In this document: positions 26,881 through 34,373 of the stretch, in pieces | How positions within the stretch are numbered: position 1 is the first letter of the stretch | How the letters are laid out: the number at the start of each line of letters is the position of its first letter | The notes under the pieces: model-generated | Told to the model about the DNA's origin: nothing | Databases searched by the model: none | Seen by the model: the letters and a program-made list of their open reading frames with translations, nothing else | Made by a program: the position numbers and the translations under genes | Source: Ignavibacterium sp. | Lineage (GTDB): Bacteria > Zixibacteria > MSB-5A5 > GN15 > PGXB01 | Length of the DNA stretch: 60,124 nucleotides | Direction of reading: 5' to 3' | NCBI GenBank assembly: GCA_020724775.1 | Contig: DYGG01000012.1 | Coordinates: 1-60,124 of the forward strand

Positions 26881-28040
26881 GTGGTCCCAATCCCAAAATG
26901 TCATTGGCGGCCGAACAGTTGATGAAAGCCGCGAAAGCCAAAAAGTGCTGGGCTTGTGATTGCTTGCGAAGCACTCTGATGACAGTCGACGGGGGTATAC
27001 CGGCGGAAAAGCAGACAGCGAAATTGCGGCAGGCTGTGATAGCCGCAAAGGATAGACTTTTACCCCCCGAAATTGATTGTCGGGGTTGTCCTATTTGCTA
27101 CCCGGCGATCGCTATGAATGCCCTGGCTGAAGGCGTCGAGCCTGAGACTCTCGACCCTGCCGTCTGTCCGGCAGAAGAAATTCATCCGCGGGAAGGCTGG
27201 CCCCCTCTGGCTGGAGATTATACCGCGCTGGGATATCATAGGCCGGTTGCCGTCTGCACTCTGAACAGTGAAAACCTCTGGAGACAACTGATCCAATTAT
27301 CGCCCCGACACGTTTCTATCTGCGGTATCCTGCATACCGAGAATCTCGGGATTGAACGACTTATAAAAAATATCACGGCCAATCCTAATATCAGGTTTCT
27401 GATTCTTTGCGGGGAAGATTCTCGTCGCCAGATTGGCCATCTGCCGGGTCAGTCTTTAAGTGCACTCAATAAGAACGGTATTGACGAGCGCGCCAGAATT
27501 ATCGGCGCTAATGGGAAAAGGCCGGTATTGCGCAATATTGACCCCGAAATGGTAGAGCATTTCCGAAAAAGCGTGGAGATTGTCGACCTGATCGGGACTG
27601 TTTCCCCGGTAGATATTATAGATATTGTCGAAAAACTGGCTCAAAGAAATCCGGGGCCGGGCGAGCCTTATATGTCGGCGCCGGTGATGCCGGCCGTGCG
27701 AGGATATATTCCCGATAAAATGATATCTGACCCCGATGGCTATTTTGTGATCTATCCTGACGCGTTGCGGGGAGCCATCTATCTGGAGCATTATGGGAAT
27801 AACGGTGTACTGACTACCATTATCGAAGGAAAAACGGCGGCCGAACTTTATCATCCGGCCGTCGAAAAAAGACTATTATCTCGTCTTGACCATGCCTGCT
27901 ATCTCGGCCGGGAACTCGCACGGGCAGAGCAGGCGATCCTGAAGGGTGAACTATATGTACAGGATGCGGCGCCGGAAAAACAAACACCTAAAGCATTGTC
28001 GGCATTCACCGATGCCTGTTGCGGAGGAAAGCGGTCATGA
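26877..28040 (+). CDS. Soluble MtrA-like corrinoid protein with N-terminal Cys clusters and DUF4346 tail
   Basis: The product has 387 residues. Residues about 105-270 match MtrA, the corrinoid subunit of methanogen methyl-H4MPT:CoM methyltransferase: GDYTALGYHRPVAVCTL, ILHTENLGIERLIKNITANPNIRFLILCG, GHLPGQSLSALNKNGID and VEIVDLIGT. His153 in LHTENLG corresponds to the histidine that ligates cobalt in MtrA. The membrane helix of methanogen MtrA is missing; instead residues about 285-365 resemble DUF4346 (DPDGYFVIYPDALRGAIYLEHY ... SRLDHACYLGRELARAEQAIL). The N-terminus has CWACDC (Cys24, 27, 29) and CRGCPIC (Cys68, 71, 74), likely an Fe-S or metal site, and the tail ends DACCGGKRS. It probably carries a methyl group on cobalamin; donor and acceptor are unknown. 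It overlaps both neighbours by four bases. Confidence 0.82.
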   Translation: MSGPNPKMSLAAEQLMKAAKAKKCWACDCLRSTLMTVDGGIPAEKQTAKLRQAVIAAKDRLLPPEIDCRGCPICYPAIAMNALAEGVEPETLDPAVCPAEEIHPREGWPPLAGDYTALGYHRPVAVCTLNSENLWRQLIQLSPRHVSICGILHTENLGIERLIKNITANPNIRFLILCGEDSRRQIGHLPGQSLSALNKNGIDERARIIGANGKRPVLRNIDPEMVEHFRKSVEIVDLIGTVSPVDIIDIVEKLAQRNPGPGEPYMSAPVMPAVRGYIPDKMISDPDGYFVIYPDALRGAIYLEHYGNNGVLTTIIEGKTAAELYHPAVEKRLLSRLDHACYLGRELARAEQAILKGELYVQDAAPEKQTPKALSAFTDACCGGKRS

Positions 28041-28456
28041 AATCGGGATTATTGGCAATAGGTTTGCTCTTATTACTACCATTGATTCTGATAATAGATG
28101 GATGTAATACTCGGAAAGAAAATGAATCCGCCGCCATATCGAAATCCTCAACTCCAATGGAAGTCGATGAGGCGATGCGTAACCTGAAAGAGGACACGAC
28201 CACAATTGCGGTGCAGGGTGTGGTACAATCGGTAATGCCCGACAAACATCTTCTGGCTCTGGTTGATATTGAAGAATATCGCAGATGCGGAATCAATGAA
28301 TGTTGCTTGTATATGCCGGTTCGATGGCCGGGAACCATGCCGGCGGTCGAAGATTTCGTGGTAGTCACGGGGGCGGTTGCGTCAAGTGATTCGGGGTTGG
28401 TATTCTTAGCACGCGAATTGGCACATATGCAAGTAAGCGCAGGTCGTGCGGAGTGA
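28037..28456 (+). CDS. Lipoprotein with Cys-rich loop, third gene of the corrinoid operon
   Basis: ATG 28037 overlaps the previous stop (ATGA) and has GGAGGAAAG upstream; the product is 139 residues. A signal ends in a lipobox (IDGC, Cys near 23). The mature domain (about 60-130) reads like a small OB-type barrel: IAVQGVVQSVMPDKHLLALVDIEEY, then RRCGINECCLYMPVRW with three cysteines, and FVVVTGAVASSDSGLVFLA. The CGINECC loop could bind a metal or metalloid outside the cytoplasmic membrane. I do not know a named family. Its GTGA overlap with the next gene makes joint function with the membrane protein likely. Confidence 0.72.
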   Translation: MKSGLLAIGLLLLLPLILIIDGCNTRKENESAAISKSSTPMEVDEAMRNLKEDTTTIAVQGVVQSVMPDKHLLALVDIEEYRRCGINECCLYMPVRWPGTMPAVEDFVVVTGAVASSDSGLVFLARELAHMQVSAGRAE

Positions 28457-28965
28457 TTAAAATTCAAAATGGCCAAGGCCTCCAAAGGGCGGCGCCGGTC
28501 GCAACTTTTGTCACAGTCCTCATCATCCATTTCATTCTGGTCAATGTTTTCCCGGGAATCGACCCGATTCAAGAACAGTGGCGAAAAGTCCCGACAGCCG
28601 AGCCCTCGGGATGGTGGGATTATTACCTGACAGGTCAGCATTTCTGGCTCGGTTACTCCTATGCGCTGGCATTCGGCTTTGCCGTTTACGCCTTACTTCA
28701 ATATCTCAGCCTGAGATTTAGAGCCTCCGGCAATCTGGCCGCAGGGGGAGTAACTTACTCGGCATTGCTTTCGGTTTTTGGATGCTTTCTTGTCGGCTGT
28801 TGCGGCTCGCCGATGCTGGGTGTGTATCTCTGTCTTTTCGGAGCATCATTTCTTCCCTTAGCCCAACCATTGGTGGCACTGGTAACGACCGTTCTTATAG
28901 GAAGTTTCTGGCTTCTGCTGACAAAGAAGCGTAAACGTTTTCTTGAATCAGAATGTAAATGTTAA
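28453..28965 (+). CDS. Four-helix membrane protein with CC motif, last gene of the corrinoid operon
   Basis: Translation starts at GTG 28453, overlapping the previous stop (GTGA), for 170 residues. Four hydrophobic segments lie near 14-34, 64-87, 98-118 and 121-156. Helix 3 carries GCFLVGCCGSPMLG with Cys111, Cys116 and Cys117, Cys127 follows in helix 4, and the protein ends ECKC. Membrane-embedded vicinal cysteines recall MerT/MerC-type mercury carriers and arsenical permeases, but the sequence does not match them by eye. A transporter or exporter for a methylated or thiol-bound species is a reasonable hypothesis; it is not demonstrated. Confidence 0.72.
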   Translation: MIKIQNGQGLQRAAPVATFVTVLIIHFILVNVFPGIDPIQEQWRKVPTAEPSGWWDYYLTGQHFWLGYSYALAFGFAVYALLQYLSLRFRASGNLAAGGVTYSALLSVFGCFLVGCCGSPMLGVYLCLFGASFLPLAQPLVALVTTVLIGSFWLLLTKKRKRFLESECKC

Positions 28966-29038
28966 AGATTGTCCGGGTAATCCGGCCTCGTAACCGATTA
29001 CGAAATTATAAATAGATTCAAATATTTGGAGTGACAGA

Positions 29039-29857
29039 TTACATCAAGCCCTCAAAAAGGTCGCTTTCGATTACCCGTCTGCCGTTCACGCGGCTGAAAA
29101 CCCGGTAGAATTCCTGCGTCCCCCAGAGCGCCTTGTGATGTTCGGCCGATAACTCTTTTAGTTTTCCATAAATCGCCAGTTGTGTCTTATGACAACTGAC
29201 CGCTTCCCAGACAATCTCCCAGACGTCCGAGGTATCAATGCGGGCGGTGATACCCCAATCGGGAGCGGGAGTTACCTGCCGTTCCACTCCGTCAACAACC
29301 GTAACCAATTTTCGAAAAGCAGCCTGGTAAGCATCCCACTTCGGCTGTGTCCATGCCATATAATAGAGTTTGGATATGGAGTGGTGCTGTGATGGTACCG
29401 CCAGATAGCCGTTTCCATTAAAATCCGGGTCGGCGGCACATATTGTTGCCGCCGTAGTGTACTGACAGATGGCAATATGGTCGGGGTGACCATAGCCTCC
29501 TTCCGGCCCAAAGGTCACCACAACTTGCGGCCTGTACTTCCGGATATAATAAACGATTTTGGCCATCGCTTCCTGCGGCTCCGCTTTGTCGAGGTCGCCG
29601 TCGATATAATCGAGAAAGTGCACCTCATCTATTCCCAGCCGTTTGGCGGCAAGCCGAAGTTCCGCTTCACGAATTTGGCCTACCGCCTCCAGTCTTGGAA
29701 ATTCTTTCAAGTCGCCGTAGCGGCCCCGTTCGCCGCGGGTGGCGGTTATCAGGTAAGTTGCCACCCCTTCACGGCTGTACTTGGCAAGCGTGCCTCCCAT
29801 CCCCAGCGATTCATCATCAGGATGCGCCAGCACCGTCATAAGACGAAGTTTTGACAT
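29039..29857 (-). CDS. PIG-L/LmbE-family zinc deacetylase
   Basis: These enzymes remove acetyl groups from N-acetylglucosamine-type conjugates (for example MshB and BshB in thiol biosynthesis). The metal-binding AHPDDES motif occurs at residues 11-17 from the ATG at 29857, and the partner histidine in GYGHPDHIAI near residue 130. The length (about 272) fits the family. An earlier TTG at 29881 would add eight residues; neither start has a strong ribosome-binding site. It is convergent with the corrinoid operon and 125 bases downstream of the anti-sigma gene. The substrate is unknown; a role in bacillithiol-like thiol synthesis is only one option. Confidence 0.87.
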   Translation of the reverse strand: MSKLRLMTVLAHPDDESLGMGGTLAKYSREGVATYLITATRGERGRYGDLKEFPRLEAVGQIREAELRLAAKRLGIDEVHFLDYIDGDLDKAEPQEAMAKIVYYIRKYRPQVVVTFGPEGGYGHPDHIAICQYTTAATICAADPDFNGNGYLAVPSQHHSISKLYYMAWTQPKWDAYQAAFRKLVTVVDGVERQVTPAPDWGITARIDTSDVWEIVWEAVSCHKTQLAIYGKLKELSAEHHKALWGTQEFYRVFSRVNGRRVIESDLFEGLM

Positions 29858-29981
29858 CGCTGCAGTAGATACTCCACGCAAAAGTTCCTATCCGGCTTCA
29901 GTTCCGGGACAATTACAAAGGACTATACGGAGGAAATCAGTCCATTATTGACGCTGATCCGATTCCCCGAGAGAATATCGT

Positions 29982-30392
29982 TCAGTTTCCGGAGGGATAT
30001 GTGATTCTGACAACAGTCGCTTCGGACACGATTGGTCCGTATTCCGATTCGGCGGGTGCGCCGGCAACATTGTAGGCGGGCATGACGCAGACCGGCTCGG
30101 AACGATTGATTCCGGCGATGCCAAATCCCAGGCAAGCGCCGAGAATGAGCAGGGCGGCAGTCCTGAGGACCGCCGTCAGGAATGATTCTCTCCGTTTCGG
30201 GAAAGGCATGGGGTACTCGGTGACTTTGGGGCGGATGGAGCCGATGAATTCGAGTTCGCTTTTGATTTTTGAGAGCAAAGTCCGGCATTCCGGGCATTCC
30301 CTCAAATGCGCTTCTGTTTCGGCGCGCATTTTCTCGTCGGCATATATCTCCAGCGCATATTCCAGCAACTGGTCTTCGTTAAGATGTGTCAT
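29982..30392 (-). CDS. Anti-sigma factor with zinc-finger domain
   Basis: The product is 136 residues. The N-terminus carries the anti-sigma zinc motif H-x3-C-x2-C (AHLRECPECRTLL, about 29-37), followed by a single membrane helix (about 73-95, TAALLILGACLGFGIAGI) and a short extracytoplasmic tail. It should hold the ECF sigma factor encoded just upstream at the membrane until a signal arrives. The genes overlap by four bases (ATGA), the classical arrangement for sigma/anti-sigma pairs. Confidence 0.88.
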   Translation of the reverse strand: MTHLNEDQLLEYALEIYADEKMRAETEAHLRECPECRTLLSKIKSELEFIGSIRPKVTEYPMPFPKRRESFLTAVLRTAALLILGACLGFGIAGINRSEPVCVMPAYNVAGAPAESEYGPIVSEATVVRITYPSGN

Positions 30393-30925
30393 TCCAGTAT
30401 TCCTTTTTCTTTGAGTTTCTGGCGGCAGGTTTTGACGGCATAGAAAACGCGCGATTTAGCGGTTCCGACCGGGATATCAAGTTCCCGGGAGATTTCATCA
30501 TAACTGAGATTGCCGTAGAATCTGAGGATAAGGACCTCGCTATGCTCGCGGTCTAATTCCTTAATGGCGCGCTCCAGGATATGCTCCTGTTCATTTTTTA
30601 TAATCGAATCCAGAGGTGAATTTGTACCGTCGGGCGGGTCGAGACCGTCCAGACCGACCGATTTTTCCTGATATTGAGATTCCTTAACTGCCAGGCGAAA
30701 GGCAATGGTTCCGAGGAAGCCGCCAAGAGACCCCGTCTGATGACTTATTTGCGCTCTGATTGCTTTAAACATGGTCTCCTGCGCGATATCATCGGCCGCG
30801 GCAGCCGAGCCGGTGATAAAGTAAGCCAGCGCTTTGAGGCGGGGCAGGTAGGCATAAAGCAGTTCCCGCCATGAGGAGGGGTCGCCATTGCGGGCGCGGC
30901 GAAGTATCTCCCAGTCTGGATTCAC
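30389..30925 (-). CDS. ECF sigma-70 factor
   Basis: The protein is 178 residues from GTG 30925, overlapping the stop of the lipoprotein gene (GTGA). Region 2 is visible in AYFITGSAAAADDIAQETMFKAI (about 35-60) and region 4 in ELDREHSEVLILRFYGNLSYDEISRELDIPVGTAKSRVFYA (about 120-162). It directs RNA polymerase to a specific regulon and is probably controlled by the anti-sigma factor that follows. Its own target promoters cannot be deduced from the window. Confidence 0.92.
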   Translation of the reverse strand: MNPDWEILRRARNGDPSSWRELLYAYLPRLKALAYFITGSAAAADDIAQETMFKAIRAQISHQTGSLGGFLGTIAFRLAVKESQYQEKSVGLDGLDPPDGTNSPLDSIIKNEQEHILERAIKELDREHSEVLILRFYGNLSYDEISRELDIPVGTAKSRVFYAVKTCRQKLKEKGILE

Positions 30926-32199
30926 TTATTTATGCCTTGTTTCCGGCACCACTCGCTAATCTCTTCAATATCTTTCATCCCGCACCAGGCCGGTGCGATT
31001 CTTCCGCGATTTTCCTCGGATTCCACCGGCACGACATACTTAATATACCATTTAAAAAGCGGCTCGACCAGATGCGGGGCGTGCGTTTTCAAGGAGGCGA
31101 GGTTGGTAGCGATATGGAAACCGTATCCCTGCACCAGGTACCGTCCGGCATCAAATCGGGGTGAGTTGCGAAGCCGCCAGCTTTCGAGTCCGGCGGTTCG
31201 GAAAGACTGCAGCCAGGTCTCAAAAGTCTCCTGTAATTGCCGGGCGTACGGTTTTTCCGAGGGGGAGACAAGAACCGTCATCCCCAGGTCTCGCCCGTTC
31301 TCGAAGAGCGGTCTTATCTCATCGGTCATAAAGAGAGTTTTGGAAAAATAGACCGGACGTCCGGCCGTTTTTGCCGATTCGACAATGCGATAAAGCAAGG
31401 TGTCGGAGAAGATGCCGGAAGAAGGTTTTCGCTTGCCGGCTTTGACAGCCTCGAGGATGTAATTCCGTATGCTGTCAATCTGCTTTTCTTCGACAAAACG
31501 GGGCAATCCCTGTTCGATTACATAAAGCGGATACCACTCGGTATTGAGAAGGCTGCGGTTGACCACGGCGACATCGGGGCGGAAGTTGAGGATGCGCGAT
31601 AGTATCCACCCGGGAAAGGTATCATTGTCGCCGTTGGTTATCAGAATGGCATTCGGCTCCAGAGTGCTTATCATATTGTAATTGAAGTCAAAAACCTCAT
31701 CGGCGATAGCGCCGCTCTCGAGAATACGGCGGAGGGCGAGATTGAGACGTTCTTCGTCGCGGATATCCATGTAATTGGGTATCAGGGCAAACCAGGGGTC
31801 GATATAGCCGGGGTCGAGAGATGCCGCCCGTTCCAGATACCCACGGGCTTCGGTATTGTCATGAGAGCCGGCTCGCTCCAGCGATTTAAGATAGAGAAGT
31901 GTTGGGTTGGCCGGGTATTTTTTGAGTCCTTTATCGAGCAGTTTCCAATAACTGCTGTCATCGGCGTAGTCCGCGGCGCGCATCCAGTGGGCGTAAGCGT
32001 ACTCGGAAGGAAATGCCTTGTAATATTCTTTCCACTGCTCCGCGAGTTTGGCGTAAGTTGGCTTGTCGTACACCACCAGTCGCATACTCTTGATCTCCTC
32101 AGGACGAACAATGTCTTTCGAGGGAAGGTCGGAGCAGGCGGCAAAGAAGATGAAAAAGGAAACCAATAGTGCTGAGATAGGGGTTAGTCGGGATTTCAT
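30922..32199 (-). CDS. Lipoprotein with TPR region and DUF2723-like C-terminal part
   Basis: ATG 32199 follows AAGGAGAATTCA and gives 425 residues. A lipobox (FFAAC, Cys near 22) indicates a membrane-anchored lipoprotein. Residues about 45-190 look like TPR helices (AHWMRAADYADDSSYWKLLDKGLKKYPANPTLLYLKSLERA). Residues about 190-260 (AILITNGDNDTFPGWILSRILNFRPDVAVVNRSLLNTEWY) resemble the soluble part found in DUF2723 proteins of the FCB group. It is coupled to the ECF sigma gene, so it may belong to the signal-sensing pathway or be a target placed upstream. Function unknown. Confidence 0.72.
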   Translation of the reverse strand: MKSRLTPISALLVSFFIFFAACSDLPSKDIVRPEEIKSMRLVVYDKPTYAKLAEQWKEYYKAFPSEYAYAHWMRAADYADDSSYWKLLDKGLKKYPANPTLLYLKSLERAGSHDNTEARGYLERAASLDPGYIDPWFALIPNYMDIRDEERLNLALRRILESGAIADEVFDFNYNMISTLEPNAILITNGDNDTFPGWILSRILNFRPDVAVVNRSLLNTEWYPLYVIEQGLPRFVEEKQIDSIRNYILEAVKAGKRKPSSGIFSDTLLYRIVESAKTAGRPVYFSKTLFMTDEIRPLFENGRDLGMTVLVSPSEKPYARQLQETFETWLQSFRTAGLESWRLRNSPRFDAGRYLVQGYGFHIATNLASLKTHAPHLVEPLFKWYIKYVVPVESEENRGRIAPAWCGMKDIEEISEWCRKQGINK

Positions 32200-32293
32200 T
32201 GAATTCTCCTTGTTTAAAGAGATAATCCGGAAGAGAGGGGTTAGTTCAATGAAATAATAGAGAATCTTGCTTATTTTAAGCGAAAAGGGAGGT

Positions 32294-32830
32294 TCATGGC
32301 TCAAGAGGAACCCTGGTCTTCCCTACCCAGCGCGGGGCAGAGTTGATGTTCTGGCGAAGCAGAAGATTCAATTGTGCCGCGTGATGTTGAACATGACGCA
32401 TGGTGTATATCAATAATTCCACGACGGTAAGTTGCGGACGCTCGAAGGCGGCAGAATTGTGGGCGATCTCATCGGTCAATAAATCTATGCGGATACGGCA
32501 TTTCTGACGTCCATGCTCCAGAAATCCAAGAAGTTCATCTTTGGAGTACACCCTGTCAGGAAGAAGCCCCTCCGGGTCTAACTCGCTTAAGGTGTAAGGA
32601 GCGGGAGGGGAATACCCTTGGTCGGTCTCAGAGAGATAGAAATCGAGAAAGAAGAGGGTATGAAAAACGATATACCAGAATTCCTGCGGTTTGGATTCGC
32701 TGAGGTATTTTTCGCCGTCACGCGCCGGGTCGTGCCAGAGGGAGTCGGGGCAGGCGCGGATAGAGTTTTCGAGCATATCGATGGCGGCGCCGAACTGTCC
32801 CCAGAGGGCGGTTTTCCAAACGGTTTCCAC
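32294..32830 (-). CDS. DinB-family protein
   Basis: DinB proteins are four-helix bundles with three metal-binding histidines, often thiol transferases or uncharacterised. Here the likely His ligands are in IVFHTLFFLDFYL and in MRHVQHHAAQLNLLL. From GTG 32830 the product is 179 residues, typical length; the open frame extends to 32896, and AAAGG before the GTG supports the shorter form. It is 94 bases upstream of the lipoprotein gene in the same direction, so co-transcription is possible. Substrate unknown. Confidence 0.8.
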   Translation of the reverse strand: METVWKTALWGQFGAAIDMLENSIRACPDSLWHDPARDGEKYLSESKPQEFWYIVFHTLFFLDFYLSETDQGYSPPAPYTLSELDPEGLLPDRVYSKDELLGFLEHGRQKCRIRIDLLTDEIAHNSAAFERPQLTVVELLIYTMRHVQHHAAQLNLLLRQNINSAPRWVGKTRVPLEP

Positions 32831-32996
32831 AAAGCACCTTTCGCTTTTTGTCGCAGACAACAAAGCATAAGCAACCATTCCCTTCGTCGCAATCACTTAA
32901 TTGGCGCGAAAAGCGGCAACCGGAAAGCGGAAAGCGGAATTGGAACCCCCTTCTGCGAAAATCTTCGTGAAGGGGGAACATGTCGTCGACTAAGAA

Positions 32997-33488
32997 TTAA
33001 TATTTCCCTTTGCCTGCCATTACGATATCAGCCTTGGTCGTTCCCACAATATCCAGAAGTTCCTGGGTTTCTTTGGCGGGCACCTTATGCCTGGCAAGAA
33101 TCTCCTTGAAAATTGTCACCATCCTGTCCCATTCTTTGTCGGTGATATTCAAGTGTGTGTGCGACTCTTTCATACCTCTACCATGGTACTGACAGGGTCC
33201 TCCCGTCGCCTGGCAGACCATAGCCGTCACATGATACTTGAGATATTCGGCCGGGACTCGTTTGCGGGCGGCATCAATTGCCGGATTTTGATTCAGAATC
33301 GAATCCGGCACAAGGGCATCGATAAAATCACTCACCACCACTGAAATCGGCATCAAACCGCCCAGCCGGTCATAAAGGGACTTCGCCTTCGCCCCTTCGC
33401 TGCCCTGCGCCGGCGCCAATTGAAATCCGGCAAGGAAAATGACGGCAATGATTCCAGTCACACCCAGGTTTGAAAATCTTCTGGTCAT
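32997..33488 (-). CDS. Exported group 1 truncated hemoglobin
   Basis: The product has 163 residues and starts at an ATG behind AAGGAGGTCAAT. A signal peptide (about 1-28, APAQG) precedes the globin domain, so the protein is exported, which is uncommon for this family. Globin features include SLYDRLGGLMPI, VVSDFIDALVPD, and the proximal-histidine region GPCQYHGRGMKESHTHLNIT. Truncated globins bind O2 or NO and can detoxify NO; the nitrogen-oxide cluster at 41-47 kb makes this attractive but is not adjacent. It is a single gene. Confidence 0.88.
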   Translation of the reverse strand: MTRRFSNLGVTGIIAVIFLAGFQLAPAQGSEGAKAKSLYDRLGGLMPISVVVSDFIDALVPDSILNQNPAIDAARKRVPAEYLKYHVTAMVCQATGGPCQYHGRGMKESHTHLNITDKEWDRMVTIFKEILARHKVPAKETQELLDIVGTTKADIVMAGKGKY

Positions 33489-33844
33489 ATTGACCTCCTT
33501 TCCTTACGGGGAAGGAGTCAAACTCCCCGTCGTTAGAATTGGTTCGCCCTGTAATAGATCCATCTAAGAAATGATTTTCCGAGATCACTAATGATTGAAT
33601 TGCAGAAATCCCAGCGGCACAATTGTAACCGGATTTCTAATTTAAAACGGCAGCGAATTCGAATCTGTTTGAACCGAAATCAATTTTAACCGTGTACTAT
33701 TACCGTTTGAAAGAGATTGGCGGATAAAACAATTCAGCCCGAGTTAGCAATCATTCATTTTCCTGAATCAAGCAGGACTGAAGGTTTGTCTTTCAATTCG
33801 TGAAACTCACATATTAGAGATGGCGGCGGTAGAAGAAGAGCGGT
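33489..33844. other. Intergenic region, nothing recognised
   Basis: About 356 bases separate the truncated globin gene from the downstream end of the NTF2-like gene. No coding potential, clear terminator or repeat was found. Confidence 0.5.
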
Positions 33845-34345
33845 CTATTGCTTTCTCTCGGCCGCCTCGGAAAAATGCATCTGAACAATCACCCAGCGCC
33901 CGTCACGTTTCTCCAGCACGCCGGTCCAGCGGACATCCTCCCAATTGGCCGGTTGGCCTTTCCATTCGTTGAAATCATCAAGGCGTGCATGATACCAAGC
34001 GACATCGCCGGACCGGGAGAGAATTATCCGGAGGTCTCTGACTTCAAATTGGACCGCTTTGAATTCATCCTTCATGAAGAAATTCTCGACCTGGTCGGTG
34101 AATTCAGAGAATCCGTGGACGGTACCATCGTCGCGGGGAGAAAACCAGAACAGGTCGGAATCATGGGGGAAACATTGGTATAGGAGTTCTTTATCCTTAC
34201 TGGCGGCCCAGCCGATACTGCTATGAATGACTTTGGTGATTATGTCAATTTCTGCGGACAAATCGTACGGCTGCTTCATATCAGCGCCTCCTCCTGCCGC
34301 CAATAAAAGAATTGGCAGGACAATTAGAAGTGATAATCTCGTCAA
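33845..34345 (-). CDS. Exported NTF2/SnoaL-like protein
   Basis: Translation appears to start at TTG 34345, preceded by GGGAGGGTCAA, for 166 residues. An N-terminal hydrophobic stretch (LSLLIVLPILLLAAGG) is a signal peptide or anchor. The rest has the NTF2-like cone pattern: IDIITKVIHSSIGWAASKD, DLFWFSPRDDGTVHGFSEFTDQVENFF, DVAWYHARLDDF, and the closing WTGVLEKRDGRWVIVQMHFS. Such domains bind small ligands or act as enzymes; nothing identifies the ligand here. It is a single gene, separate from its neighbours. Confidence 0.82.
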   Translation of the reverse strand: MTRLSLLIVLPILLLAAGGGADMKQPYDLSAEIDIITKVIHSSIGWAASKDKELLYQCFPHDSDLFWFSPRDDGTVHGFSEFTDQVENFFMKDEFKAVQFEVRDLRIILSRSGDVAWYHARLDDFNEWKGQPANWEDVRWTGVLEKRDGRWVIVQMHFSEAAERKQ

Positions 34346-34373
34346 TTGACCCTCCCTTAGAAAACGGTGTCAC

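Noticed and set aside
32618-33109. 163-codon plus-strand frame across DinB and globin genes
   Set aside because: It overlaps two clear genes on the other strand and shows no domain.
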